64,000 bases of DNA, taken from the NCBI GenBank assembly GCA_015075745.1, contig JABTTW010000001.1:806001-870000 (forward strand), written 5' to 3'. The DNA comes from Planctomycetia bacterium (GTDB lineage Bacteria > Planctomycetota > Phycisphaerae > UBA1845 > UTPLA1). A program made the position numbers and the translations under genes. A model generated the notes under the pieces. The model saw nothing but the letters and a program-made list of their open reading frames with translations, did no database searches and was not told the origin of the DNA. This document shows, piece after piece, positions 27,361 through 36,874 of the stretch (its first letter is position 1; the number at the start of each line of letters is the position of its first letter).

Positions 27361-27626
27361 CTTGGGCGATGAAGCAGAGACGGCCCAGCGATCGTGCGCG
27401 GCGAGTCTTGCTAACTGATTCTTAATGAAAGGATTAGGAGCCGGACTGATTCGAGGAAACGGTTGTGCTTCTCAAGCGGCCTTTGGTGAGAGGACCGGCT
27501 AGAGCGGGAGCGTGCACACATCCGAGATGTGCGTCAGGCGGCCGCTCGGCCCAGACAGACAGATCGCTCATCGAAATTGGGAGTCAGTAGGAAAAGTACT
27601 GGCGCGAAGGCGGAGACTGGGGTCGG

Positions 27627-28394
27627 TCAGGAATCCGGCTGATAGTTCCACTGCCACCAGGGCTCTTCGGTGGGGTGAATCGTGGATAAGACATGGCCGC
27701 CGACGAAGGCGACATTCATGCGGCCGCGGTGGCGGAACGAAGGGAACCAGTTCTTGCCGGATTCGTAAATGTCGATCCATTTGTCGGTAAGAATGGGAGG
27801 GGCGGAGTAAAGCGGGAGCACGCCACGCTCGGCCGCCTGCTGTCCGTCTACATCGAATACCAGCGGAACATCCGGCATGGTTAGAATCCTGCTGGAGAGA
27901 TAGGCATTCGCCGGTAACAGGCGGCCACGTACCTCGCGGGTTCGAGTCTCCAGGCGCTTATTAAATCCGGTGCTCACGTTTTTCGCGGGGCCAATCCCCC
28001 CCGAGCTACAAGGTAATCCCGCTCGCCGCTCCAGCGCGCCTGCGGACGCGGGGCACATCAGTGGCGACGCACCGGCGTCAACCTGCGTTCGCTCGCTTTC
28101 GGGCCCGACCCAAAATTCGTCTACTTGATAAAGGGAATCCTGAAAGTCCTCAATCTGAAATCGACCGCCGAGCGACTGGCTCTCTCCGCGGAGTCCCACG
28201 CCGCTGTCGTCGGCGAAATTGATGAATCTCTGCGTGACATCCCGAAATTGCGCGCGGCACTCAAGGTCTTTAGCTGCCTGCCGCCCGGCACTCATGGCAG
28301 GAAGCAGAATCGCGGCGAGCAGTGAAATGACTCCCACTGAGACAAGCAACTCAACAATCGTGAGTCCTGGGACTTTCCTCTTGAATCGAGTCAT
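27627..28394 (-). CDS. Pseudopilin-like protein
   Basis: A 255-residue protein. The ATG at 28394 begins MTRFKRKVPGLTIVELLVSVGVISLLAAILLP, a type IV prepilin leader with the G-L/T cleavage site, E5-equivalent Glu and hydrophobic helix. The frame is open to 28469 but that extension has no leader features. The rest is a globular domain with several Cys (ECRAQF, LMCPAS, LPCSSGG) and a late NVAFVGGHVLSTIHP, a variant of the DGH/GGH region of DUF1559-like proteins. It lies downstream of the dockerin-type gene at 28500-30077 and upstream of the sigma-54 promoter of the next gene. Role unknown; probably exported and assembled with other pseudopilins. Confidence 0.85.
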   Translation of the reverse strand: MTRFKRKVPGLTIVELLVSVGVISLLAAILLPAMSAGRQAAKDLECRAQFRDVTQRFINFADDSGVGLRGESQSLGGRFQIEDFQDSLYQVDEFWVGPESERTQVDAGASPLMCPASAGALERRAGLPCSSGGIGPAKNVSTGFNKRLETRTREVRGRLLPANAYLSSRILTMPDVPLVFDVDGQQAAERGVLPLYSAPPILTDKWIDIYESGKNWFPSFRHRGRMNVAFVGGHVLSTIHPTEEPWWQWNYQPDS

Positions 28395-28499
28395 GTGGAA
28401 TACACCGGCTCGGCTCGGAATATGTGGGGGGACGATACCAACCACCCACCATGCTAACGGATGTACCATGCAAGTGGAAGCGGAAGTTTTCCCCAGCGA

Positions 28500-30077
28500 C
28501 TATGGATTCAGCAAGATATTCAGGAATCCGGCGATGTCGGCTGCATCCAGCGATAGATCGCTATTGATGTCTCCGCGTGTGACTCCGGTCACACCGCCAT
28601 GTGTGCCGGCATACAGGTCCGGCGTCAGCAAGGCCTGTACAAAGTCATCCACGTCGTCGAACTCGACAGCCTGATTGAGATCCATGTCTCCCATGATGAC
28701 AGCGTCATTCAGCTCGACGATGCCATCATAGTTCGTGTCGAACACCGTAAAGCTGCGGGAGAATTGGCGCCAGAGTATGACCCCGTTAGATCCATTGCCG
28801 TCGTCGTCCACGCCCGCAGCGCCGTCGTTCGCTGCGATGAAGTTAACGAGCAACGCGACATCCGCGGCGTCGCGCACGCCGCTGCCGTCAAAATCGCCCG
28901 GCAGCGGATTCGGCCATGCGTCGGTCCAGATGAAACGCTCAAACGGCCCCTGAAGCTGTTCGTAGGCTGTGCCGACAAGGCCGAAGCTCGGCCAGTTCTC
29001 CGGCACGAGAAGATTCGCTACGACATTGAATTCCCAGCCTGCGATGAGCGCAAAGTCGGGCTGCATGCGATCCCATGGATCGGCGAACTCCGCGCTGATT
29101 TGCAAGTCCTCCAATGCCTCTTCGACCGAGTTTTGATTATCTTCGCAGCCGTCGTTCGGCTCGACGGGCGTACCTGGACTTTGTAGGGCCGCATCCGCTG
29201 CGTTCGTGAGCGGATAAACGAGCGAAACCGTCGTGCGTTCGGTCAAGACATCGTGTTTGAACTGAAGCTTTACCTCAGGCTTGTACCTGCCCGGCCGGTC
29301 GAAACAGGTAAACGCATAATCTTCGAAGCCGTGAGCGCGATGAAAAAAGTCCCCCTCCAGAACCCAGGTTTCGCCATCCTCGAACACCATCGGATTTCCG
29401 CCCGGCATTTCGGTCTTGATCGAAATGGAATCGATCTCCTCACCGGTGAGGGCAAGGTGAAACTCCTCGCCACTCCTCTCAACATATGGCGCCGTCAAGA
29501 CGTTCTCATCGCAGTCCGCGGCCGTAACGGCGGCTCGATCCAAGAACCTGGCATCGCTTGGCAGACCACCGAAGCGACCCACGTTTCCAAGATAGCGATA
29601 CTCAGTGTCACTCAATTCGCCGCCCGTGTCCGGGTTCGCGTCCATATCGAACTCCACATAGCCGAAGGCGGGATTGGGTCCGTAAAGGAACGGCTCGTAC
29701 ACCGGAAAGTTCTTTTCGAGCGACAACGGCCCCGGCGGGTTGACGAGTCCGTCGAAGACCATGTCGAAGCGCATGTACTGGCCATTGCTGTCCCAGGATC
29801 CATTGAACCGATCCAAATGTGGCGCGGCCGGCGAGAACGTGCCAAGCCGTGTTTCGATTACATCCGGCAACCGATGCAGCCCGGGATCGACGGGGCCGTC
29901 ATTGCCGATGTCGGTCCGCCGAATGACGGCGTCGGCGACCGGCTCAGAGAACACGACCGGCTGAGCGATCGAAACGGTTCCACTCGCCGCCGCCCAGACA
30001 AGCAAACAACAGGTGAACGGCAGACGCCCCGATGAGGCAGCGCCAATCCCGACTGTTGAGATGTACTTAAGATGCAT
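28500..30077 (-). CDS. Secreted dockerin-type protein
   Basis: A 525-residue protein. The signal peptide is FTCCLLVWAAASGTVSIAQ. A central region of about 330 residues has FNGSWDSNGQYMRFDMVFDGL and FGYVEFDMDANPDTGGE, consistent with a beta-sandwich/lectin-like fold that I cannot name. The C-terminal 130 residues contain two to three dockerin/EF-hand-like units (GDFDGSGVRDAADVALL, NYDGIVELNDAVIMGDMDLNQAVEFDDVDDF, GDINSDLSLDAADIAGF). The start ATG at 30077 lies inside the end of the NtrC-type gene (17-bp overlap), so it is probably in the same operon. Both this protein and that at 24822-27254 start MHLK. Likely extracellular. Confidence 0.82.
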   Translation of the reverse strand: MHLKYISTVGIGAASSGRLPFTCCLLVWAAASGTVSIAQPVVFSEPVADAVIRRTDIGNDGPVDPGLHRLPDVIETRLGTFSPAAPHLDRFNGSWDSNGQYMRFDMVFDGLVNPPGPLSLEKNFPVYEPFLYGPNPAFGYVEFDMDANPDTGGELSDTEYRYLGNVGRFGGLPSDARFLDRAAVTAADCDENVLTAPYVERSGEEFHLALTGEEIDSISIKTEMPGGNPMVFEDGETWVLEGDFFHRAHGFEDYAFTCFDRPGRYKPEVKLQFKHDVLTERTTVSLVYPLTNAADAALQSPGTPVEPNDGCEDNQNSVEEALEDLQISAEFADPWDRMQPDFALIAGWEFNVVANLLVPENWPSFGLVGTAYEQLQGPFERFIWTDAWPNPLPGDFDGSGVRDAADVALLVNFIAANDGAAGVDDDGNGSNGVILWRQFSRSFTVFDTNYDGIVELNDAVIMGDMDLNQAVEFDDVDDFVQALLTPDLYAGTHGGVTGVTRGDINSDLSLDAADIAGFLNILLNP

Positions 30078-31500
30078 GATCAATCACCTGCTGCGCGGCG
30101 CCTGTTGCTTCGGCCAGCTTGTTTAATCGATACCGTACCGCTTCCCGCGTGATGCCCAGAATCCGCGCTGTGCGGCTCAGGTTCTGCCCGGTGTGCTCGA
30201 ATGTCGCGACGAGGATTCTGTGTTCGATTTCCTCGAGCGTTGGGCAGGCATTGTCAAACTCAAGCCGCAGGACGAGGCCGTTTGGAATCTCAACGTGAGC
30301 GCCGCCGGGCTTTTCGCGCGACGACAACGGCAAGTGCATCGGGTCGAGCACTTCGCAATCCGCCTGCAGCAGTGCACTCTCAAGGGTATGCGACAGCTCT
30401 CGAATGTTGCCCCGCCATTCATACTGCTCCAGCGCCGCGATTGCCTCCGGAGACAGCCGCCGGGGCTTCATTCCGAATCGGTTGCAGTGAAGGGCAAGAA
30501 AATGTGAGGTCAGGAGCGGAATGTCCGACAGTCTCTCCCGGAGAGGAGGCAGTGCAATCTCAACGACTCGCAATCTGTGGTAAAGGTCGCGACGGAACTC
30601 CCCCTGCTCGACCGCCTCCTCGAGATTGCGGTTCGTCGCCGCGATGATGTGAACATTTATCTTGCGAGTTTGGGTGCCCCCGAGCGGGCGTATTTCACGG
30701 CTTTCGATTGCATGAAGCAGCTTGGCCTGCATTTCGAGCTCCATGTGCCCGATCTCATCGAGAAAGATTGATCCGCCCTGGGCGACATCGAACAGGCCTC
30801 GCTTCGCCTGCGTGGCGCTGGTGAAGGAACCCTTCATGTGGCCGAACAGCTCAGATTCAAACAGCGTTGCCGGTAGCGCGGTGCAGTTTACCTGTATAAA
30901 CGGTTTGCCCCGCCGAGGCCCCTGATAGTGGATCGCCCGCGCTGCCAAGTCCTTGCCGGTGCCGGTCTCGCCGGTAAACAGAACGGTCGGCGGATCGGGC
31001 AGACTCAGGACATCGCCGCGCGTCAGCCTTCGGATGTTCTCCTTCAGCACGCGAATCGGGGCGGACTCGCCGATGATCCGGTCGAGGCCGCTGGATTCTT
31101 CTTCGCGACTCTTCAGGAAGGTGAGGTTGTCGGTGGTTTGTTGTCGCTCGACGATTCGGGCCATGACGAGCAGGAGTTCATCAAGCTCGACCGGCTTTGT
31201 AAGGTACTCGGTCGCCCCGGCCTTCATCGCATCGACGGCGATGCGCTCATTGCCATGGGCGGTGACGACGATGACATTGACGAATGGCGACTCCGCCTTG
31301 AGCTGCGGCAGAATATCCAGGCCGTCCGTATCGGGCAGGCACAGATCCAGCAGCACCAGCTCCGGAAGAAACTGGGCGCTCTCCGCGAGCGCTTCCTTAC
31401 CGCTATGCGCTACTCGGGCTTCATAGCCATGCGCAACCAGCTTTTCGCGTACATTCTTCGCCAGTACGCGTTCGTCCTCAACGATGAGTACCCTGGTCAT
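30067..31500 (-). CDS. NtrC-type response regulator with altered GAFTGA (GSFTSA)
   Basis: A 477-residue regulator. ATG 31500 overlaps the kinase stop by ATGA; the frame continues to 31665 but that part overlaps the kinase and has no receiver features. It carries a receiver (VLIVEDE, LLDLCLPDTDG, then KPVELDEL), AAA+ with Walker A GETGTGKDLAARAIH, ELFGHMKGSFTSATQAKRG in place of GAFTGA, Walker B SIFLDEIG, RDLYHRLRVVEI, and a Fis-like HTH (LEEIEHRILVATFEHTGQNLSRTARILGITREAVRYRL). The loop keeps the Thr but loses both flanking Gly/Ala features, so sigma-54 contact may be changed. It is otherwise a complete bacterial enhancer-binding protein and the best candidate activator for the promoters at 27345 and 33217. 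Confidence 0.92.
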   Translation of the reverse strand: MTRVLIVEDERVLAKNVREKLVAHGYEARVAHSGKEALAESAQFLPELVLLDLCLPDTDGLDILPQLKAESPFVNVIVVTAHGNERIAVDAMKAGATEYLTKPVELDELLLVMARIVERQQTTDNLTFLKSREEESSGLDRIIGESAPIRVLKENIRRLTRGDVLSLPDPPTVLFTGETGTGKDLAARAIHYQGPRRGKPFIQVNCTALPATLFESELFGHMKGSFTSATQAKRGLFDVAQGGSIFLDEIGHMELEMQAKLLHAIESREIRPLGGTQTRKINVHIIAATNRNLEEAVEQGEFRRDLYHRLRVVEIALPPLRERLSDIPLLTSHFLALHCNRFGMKPRRLSPEAIAALEQYEWRGNIRELSHTLESALLQADCEVLDPMHLPLSSREKPGGAHVEIPNGLVLRLEFDNACPTLEEIEHRILVATFEHTGQNLSRTARILGITREAVRYRLNKLAEATGAAQQVIDHAS

Positions 31501-32987
31501 CTCATCTCCTCCTGCCTGGCTCGCTCGCTGTCCGGCCCTTGCATCGGGTGGCTGTCGTTTCCTTTGGAGTATCGCTCGATTTTTGAGGCGTCGCTGTCGC
31601 CTGTCTGGATTGAACTCACTGCGCATGTTCCCGGCGGAGCGACGGGCATCGTAAATCGGAAGCACGCGCCCCTGCTCGAGGGCACGAGAACCGTGTCGCC
31701 GCCGTGCAACTTGGCGTATCGCTTGATGGTGGCGAGCCCGATGCCGGTGCCGCCCGCTTTGGTGGTGAAGAACAAATCGAAAATTCTGCGCCTGATGCGC
31801 TCCGGGACTCCAGGCCCCTGATCAGCCACTTCGATCGCGACCGTACCGTTTTCCGAAACGCGGCGGCAGGCAACACGCACGCAATCACCTGACTTCGAAT
31901 GATCGAGTGCGTTCGAGAGCAGCTCTATCACCACTTGCTCAAGCTGGTGGCGATCGCCCATTACCATGATCTCGGCTGGGTCGATGTCCTGCTCGATCGT
32001 CAAACCTCGCTCGGAAAACGCGGGGCTCAGCTCGCGCACCGCACGAGTGACAATCTGCAAGAGATTGACCGGACTGAATCCACAACTGGTTGCCCGCGCC
32101 ATTGAAAGCAGGCCGGTGACTCGATCGCCAAGCCGACGACCTTCGTTCAGGATGTCCCCAAGTCTCTCCTTGGAGTTCTGATCCATTTGACCCAGCTCCA
32201 TGGTCAACTGGGCCGAACTTCGAATGGCGGCCAGCGGGTTTCGAATCCCGTGGGCCACGCTGGTGCAGAGTTCGCCGATGGCGGCCAGTCGCTCGCGGCG
32301 CTCTTCTTCCACCATCCGTCGCTGTTCCTGCAATTCCCTGTCATACCGCTGCAACCGCCGACCGAACCAGAGAATGCCAACGAGTACCAGCACGACGGCC
32401 GCGATGAAGTAGCGTTCGGAATTGACGCGCTGCTGCAGTTCGCTCTCGTGCTGCAGCAGGAGCCGATCCCGTTTCTCGGCGTTTCTTTGAAACAACACGC
32501 TGAGCGCCCCCAACAACTCATGCTGCTGCGTATCCATTCGAGCCATCGCCTTGCCGGCCGTGGTCAGCGATTGCAGGCGGTCCTCGGCGGTCGCTTCGCT
32601 CGCGAAAAATCGCTTAAACTCATCGAAGATTTCTTGCGCCGCGGCCACCATCGCCTCCATGGGCTCGGTTGGTACGTTGAGCGGAGACTTCAGATTCTTT
32701 CCCGCGTCGAGCACTTCCCTCAAGTTTCGCTTTGCGACCTCGAACCGACGCAGGTGCAGGTCAAAGTCCCGCATCTGGAAGACGTCATTGCCTGGGGCGT
32801 TCAGATCGATGACACGCTGCTGAGTGAGCTGAAGCCAGCGAGATTGCTCGTCGAGATCGACCGCGGATTCGATCAGGCCGGCGGCGCTGGAAATCGTGCG
32901 GCCATGCATCCTGAGGCTGAGGAGGATGATCAGCACGTCGAACAATGCCAGGACGAAGTAATAGTGATACCAGCGTACTCGCGACAT
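31497..32987 (-). CDS. Sensor histidine kinase (NtrB-like, membrane)
   Basis: A 496-residue membrane kinase: helix 1 (YYFVLALFDVLIILLSL), a periplasmic helical sensor of about 150 residues rich in coiled-coil heptads (LQLTQQRVIDLN, NLREVLDAGKNL), helix 2 (YFIAAVVLVLVGILWFG), HisKA SVAHGIRNPLAAIRSS (His near 255), HATPase ELLSNALDHS, DQGPGVP and GTGIGLATI. Paralogue of 12924-14315. The ATG-side untranslated region reaches a sigma-54 promoter at 33217-33232. It is followed, with ATGA overlap, by its response regulator. Confidence 0.9.
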   Translation of the reverse strand: MSRVRWYHYYFVLALFDVLIILLSLRMHGRTISSAAGLIESAVDLDEQSRWLQLTQQRVIDLNAPGNDVFQMRDFDLHLRRFEVAKRNLREVLDAGKNLKSPLNVPTEPMEAMVAAAQEIFDEFKRFFASEATAEDRLQSLTTAGKAMARMDTQQHELLGALSVLFQRNAEKRDRLLLQHESELQQRVNSERYFIAAVVLVLVGILWFGRRLQRYDRELQEQRRMVEEERRERLAAIGELCTSVAHGIRNPLAAIRSSAQLTMELGQMDQNSKERLGDILNEGRRLGDRVTGLLSMARATSCGFSPVNLLQIVTRAVRELSPAFSERGLTIEQDIDPAEIMVMGDRHQLEQVVIELLSNALDHSKSGDCVRVACRRVSENGTVAIEVADQGPGVPERIRRRIFDLFFTTKAGGTGIGLATIKRYAKLHGGDTVLVPSSRGACFRFTMPVAPPGTCAVSSIQTGDSDASKIERYSKGNDSHPMQGPDSERARQEEMR

Positions 32988-33216
32988 TAATTTAGAAAGC
33001 CCGAAAGCGACTGATTCTCCTGCCGGAAGATCGCACGGTCGGGCGCAGCCATGTGCACGCGGTCACATGCAATACGTGAGTCAGCACACATCCTGGCGAG
33101 CCAGCTCCAAATGGCCAAAGGACCTCCGATCGGCGACTATGAATATAACATCTTAATTCACATTTAGTTAAAGCTGCAACCCGATCTTGCTGCTCAGCAC
33201 ACACCCTAAGCGTAAT

Positions 33217-33232
33217 TGCAAGGACCGTACCA
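33217..33232 (-). promoter_or_regulatory. Sigma-54 (-24/-12) promoter
   Basis: On the minus strand TGGTACGGTCCTTGCA fits the consensus TGGCACG-rNNN-TTGCW except for one C-to-T in the -24 box, with GG and GC at correct spacing. It sits about 230 bp upstream of the kinase start at 32987. It would let the kinase-regulator pair feed back on its own expression. Confidence 0.6.
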
Positions 33233-33292
33233 AAGCGAATACGCCTCCCGAGGCCAGCCTGGTTTTTGGACCCTGGGAGGCGATTGCCACCA

Positions 33293-33499
33293 TCAGATTG
33301 AGAAGCGGGGCAATAAATATGGCCGGTCGGCCGCTGGCTTCAGAGCGGACCTGATCTGCCCCCCGAGACTCGATGAACCGTCCAGCCGCCTCGGCATTTT
33401 GCATTTACTGAACTCCACCGACTGGTCCTTCGAAAGCGGCGCGCCACACTCTGGACAATGGTTCGAAGTACGTGCGAAGAGATAATATCCACGCGACAT
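33293..33499 (-). CDS. Doubtful small ORF with a CPECG zinc-ribbon motif
   Basis: A 68-codon frame (MSRGYYLFARTSNHCPECGAPLSKD) in the spacer 32988-33680. The CPECGAPL motif is typical of zinc ribbons common in this window, but a second CxxC pair is absent and the C-terminal half looks unlike a protein. It may be a remnant or chance. Confidence 0.2.
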   Translation of the reverse strand: MSRGYYLFARTSNHCPECGAPLSKDQSVEFSKCKMPRRLDGSSSLGGQIRSALKPAADRPYLLPRFSI

Positions 33500-33680
33500 T
33501 CAGCAGAGTCATTCACGCCTGCGATTGGGCCGTCGCTCCATGAGAAACGGCCGTATTTCGAAATTTGCCACCCATGTTCCGCCATATACCGTCTCAGTTA
33601 CACTTTGCCCGCAATGTTTATTTTCTTAGCGAAAACTGATCCGGATCCTGAGTGAGGATTGGAGCGTTTCAAGCGAGGAT

Positions 33681-36600
33681 TCAATTCATCGCCTGCCGTT
33701 GATCCGGCGCCCAGAAGCGTGCGAATCTCAGGGCCAGGACCGGCAGGACGAGGAGGTTCAGGATTGTTGAGGAGATCAGGCCGCCGAGGATGACCAGGGC
33801 CATCGGCCCTTCGATTTCGCGACCGACTTCGCCCGACCCCAGGGCAATGGGGAGTAGGCCCAGACCTGTCACGAGAGCCGTCATGAGGACGGGGATGAGC
33901 CTTTCGGAAGCACCGCGAAGCGCGGTGTGGGTGTCCCATGTCTCACCTTCCTGTGTCACCAGATGCTCGAAGTGAGAGATCATCATGACGGAGTTACGCA
34001 TGGTAATGCCGAAGAGCGTGACGAATCCCACGATGGATCCGATCGACAGGGTCCCGCCGGTCAGAAAGACCGCGAGCACACCACCGACGAACGCGAACGG
34101 GAGATTGGCGAGCACGAGTATGGTGTTGCGGGCATTTCGGAAAACCGCGCCGAGCAGCAACAAAATGCCCATCCCCACGATGCCGCCGTGCAGAAGGAGT
34201 TCGCCGCGCGCTTCAACGCCGGCTTCGGCGGTTCCTCCAAAGGCGAGGTAGGTTCCCGACGGAAGCACGACTTTGGCCGCTCGCTCTCTGAGTTCGCCGA
34301 CAAACCCGCCGACATCACGGCCCGCGACGTTACACGCCACGGCTTGCTTGCGCCGACCGCCGTCGTGAAGGATCATGTAGCGACCGGTTCGGCGGTCGAC
34401 GTCGGCGAGTTGGCCAAGTGGAAAGTACTGACCGGCCTTGTTGGAGATCAAGAGCGAGCCGATGGTGTCGGGATCCTGTCTGAGAGCAGGCTCCAGCAGC
34501 ACCACCACGTCAAAGACGCGATTGCCTTCATAGGTCTGCGCGACGGCCGCTCCCTGGAAGGCGGTCTGAATGGCCGACAAGACTTCGACGGGCTGAAAAC
34601 CACAGGCTTGAAGTCGATCTGGCCTCAGCGAGATCAGTGTCTCCGGCGAGCCGGGAGGTGAGGCAACGCGAACATCCTCAGCCCCGTCGATGCCACCGAC
34701 GATGCGGGCGAGTTCCTGCGCCTTGTCGTCCAGCGCATCGAGGTCATCGCCGAAGAGATTGACCACAACCGCGGCGGTTTCACCGGTCAGCGTTTCGCCG
34801 ATGCGATCCCCGAGAAACGTCAACACTTCGTAGGTATTTCCGGGATATTGGCTGAGCAGATCGCGAATCTGTTGCTGCACGTCTGCCTGATCGGCGCCGG
34901 GCACGTCGGGTTTCAATTCGACGTGCAGTTCGCTGCGATGCGGCCCCCATGGGTCCTCGCCAAGCTCGGCTCGACCCGCCTGTAGTGAGATAGTATCGAT
35001 CACCGGCTGGCCTGCCACCTTGATCGAGTCGAGCATATCGCGGGAGATGAGGCCGCCGATACGCATCATCTCGCGGAGGCTCGTCCCGGGAGCGGCATTG
35101 ACTTGGACGACAAAGTGACCCTCGCGGAATTCAGGAAGAAACTCCTCGCCAAAGCCGCGAAGCAGGCCGAATGCGGCGAGACCCAGGCCGACGCAGGTGG
35201 CAATAATGAGATTGCGCCGGCGGACAAATCTCACGAGAAGGCTCTTGTACCCATCGCGAAATCGTTGCAGAAAAAACGGTTCGGCGGCGGTCAGGCTTTG
35301 AGGCGTCAAGAGCATGCACGACAAGGCGGGGGTTACAGTCAGGGCGACGAACAGGGACGCCAGGATCGCGAGGATGTAAGCGACGCCAAGCGGGGCGAAC
35401 ATGCGCCCCTGAAGACCGGACATGGTGAGCACGGGAACGAAAACGAGAACGACCACGAAAGTGGCGTAGACGACCGCGCTGCGGACCTCAATGGATGCGT
35501 CGCGAATGACCTGCGCGAACGGCTTGGGGGCCGCCAGATGCCGGTTTTCCCGCAGGCGGCGGAGGATGTTCTCGACGTCGATGATCGCATCGTCGACGAC
35601 TTCGCCGATGGCGATGGCGAGTCCGCCAAGCGTGATGGTGTTCATGGTGAAACCGAGCCATTCCATGATGATGACGGCGGAGAGCAGCGACAACGGAATG
35701 GCGAGAATCGAAATCATCGCGGTGCGGAGATTGAACAGGAACAGCAGAAGGACAACCGTGACCAGCAGGCCACCGATGTAGAGGGCGAATCGAACGTGAT
35801 GAAGCGCGGTCTCAATGAAAGTCGCGGGCCGATGGAGACGGGGGAATACCTTGATTTGCTCCGCCTCGAGGGCAGGAGTCATTTCTTCGAGGGCTGCTTC
35901 CACGCCTTCCGTGACGTCCATCGTGTTGGAGCCGAACTGACTGAGTACTTTCACGAGCACGCCCGGTCCGCCCTGAATGAGCACGTCGCCGAATTGGAAG
36001 GCAGCGGCCTCACGCACGTCGGCGACATCCTTAAGGCGGACGATGCCCGATGCGGAACTGGCAACGATGACTTCGCCAAGTTGGTCGGCATTGAGCGATT
36101 GGCCTTCGCTCTGTAACACGATGCGCTGGCTGTCGGTCTCGATAAACCCGGCGCCAACCGCGCCAGTGGACTGGCGTGCGGTATCGATCAATTCATTGAG
36201 AGAGACCTGATGGGCGAGGAGTCGTGCGGGATCAATCTGGATTTGAAGCTGGCGCGTCTCGCCGCCCATGACCCCGACCTGTGCGACACCCGGCACGGCT
36301 TGAAGCCTCGGCTTAAGGGTCCATTCGGCGAAGGCCCGAAGTTCCATCGGTGATTGGTGATCGGAAACGAGCCCGATCTTCAGGAGATCCATCGTCGATG
36401 ACGTCAGCGGCGCGAGTCGCGGCGGCTTGACGCCCGCCGGAAGCTCCACGGAAACCGAATTGAGTTGCTCACTGAGCATTTGCCTTGCGATGAAGATGTC
36501 GGCCTTTTCTTCGAAGACGACAGTGACGATGGACAGTCCCTGGATCGACTGGGAGCGGAGAGACTCCAGATTCGTGATTCCGCTGACGGCCCCTTCGACC

Positions 36601-36803
36601 TGTCGCGTGACGAGCGATTCGACTTGCTCCGGCGACATGCCCGGCGCCTCGGTCTGAATGACGGCCTGGGGCTGCACAAAGTCGGGAAACACGTCGAGCT
36701 TGGCGTGCATGGCCGTTCTCACGCCGAGGAATAGCAGCGCGCCGGCCAGACAAAGCACGACGCCGCGCCGACGGATCGAGGATTCGACGACGGCATTCAG
36801 CAC
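33681..36803 (-). CDS. RND efflux transporter permease, HME/CusA-CzcA type
   Basis: A 1040-residue inner-membrane antiporter. It starts at GTG 36803 (MLNAVVESSIRRRG, the family's usual opening), has twelve membrane helices and two large periplasmic loops, and the HME-type DDAIIDVENILRRLREN stretch in helix 4. It would use the proton gradient to expel ions or small molecules through the adaptor and TolC partners in the same operon. In the substrate region the residues aligned with the three copper-binding Met of CusA (as remembered, M573/M623/M672) do not look conserved (EGHFVVQVNAAPGTS and WGPHRSELHVELKP), so a copper/silver specificity is not supported by the sequence alone. Confidence 0.93.
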   Translation of the reverse strand: MLNAVVESSIRRRGVVLCLAGALLFLGVRTAMHAKLDVFPDFVQPQAVIQTEAPGMSPEQVESLVTRQVEGAVSGITNLESLRSQSIQGLSIVTVVFEEKADIFIARQMLSEQLNSVSVELPAGVKPPRLAPLTSSTMDLLKIGLVSDHQSPMELRAFAEWTLKPRLQAVPGVAQVGVMGGETRQLQIQIDPARLLAHQVSLNELIDTARQSTGAVGAGFIETDSQRIVLQSEGQSLNADQLGEVIVASSASGIVRLKDVADVREAAAFQFGDVLIQGGPGVLVKVLSQFGSNTMDVTEGVEAALEEMTPALEAEQIKVFPRLHRPATFIETALHHVRFALYIGGLLVTVVLLLFLFNLRTAMISILAIPLSLLSAVIIMEWLGFTMNTITLGGLAIAIGEVVDDAIIDVENILRRLRENRHLAAPKPFAQVIRDASIEVRSAVVYATFVVVLVFVPVLTMSGLQGRMFAPLGVAYILAILASLFVALTVTPALSCMLLTPQSLTAAEPFFLQRFRDGYKSLLVRFVRRRNLIIATCVGLGLAAFGLLRGFGEEFLPEFREGHFVVQVNAAPGTSLREMMRIGGLISRDMLDSIKVAGQPVIDTISLQAGRAELGEDPWGPHRSELHVELKPDVPGADQADVQQQIRDLLSQYPGNTYEVLTFLGDRIGETLTGETAAVVVNLFGDDLDALDDKAQELARIVGGIDGAEDVRVASPPGSPETLISLRPDRLQACGFQPVEVLSAIQTAFQGAAVAQTYEGNRVFDVVVLLEPALRQDPDTIGSLLISNKAGQYFPLGQLADVDRRTGRYMILHDGGRRKQAVACNVAGRDVGGFVGELRERAAKVVLPSGTYLAFGGTAEAGVEARGELLLHGGIVGMGILLLLGAVFRNARNTILVLANLPFAFVGGVLAVFLTGGTLSIGSIVGFVTLFGITMRNSVMMISHFEHLVTQEGETWDTHTALRGASERLIPVLMTALVTGLGLLPIALGSGEVGREIEGPMALVILGGLISSTILNLLVLPVLALRFARFWAPDQRQAMN

Positions 36804-36874
36804 GGGCTTTGCTCGCTCTCGGAGTGAATCGCGATCGCTGATAGCCGGAATGGTCGGGAGCCGCGATACATGGG

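Noticed and set aside
35103..36116. Plus-strand 337-codon frame opposite the RND permease
   Set aside because: Antisense to a clear family member and without recognisable domains.
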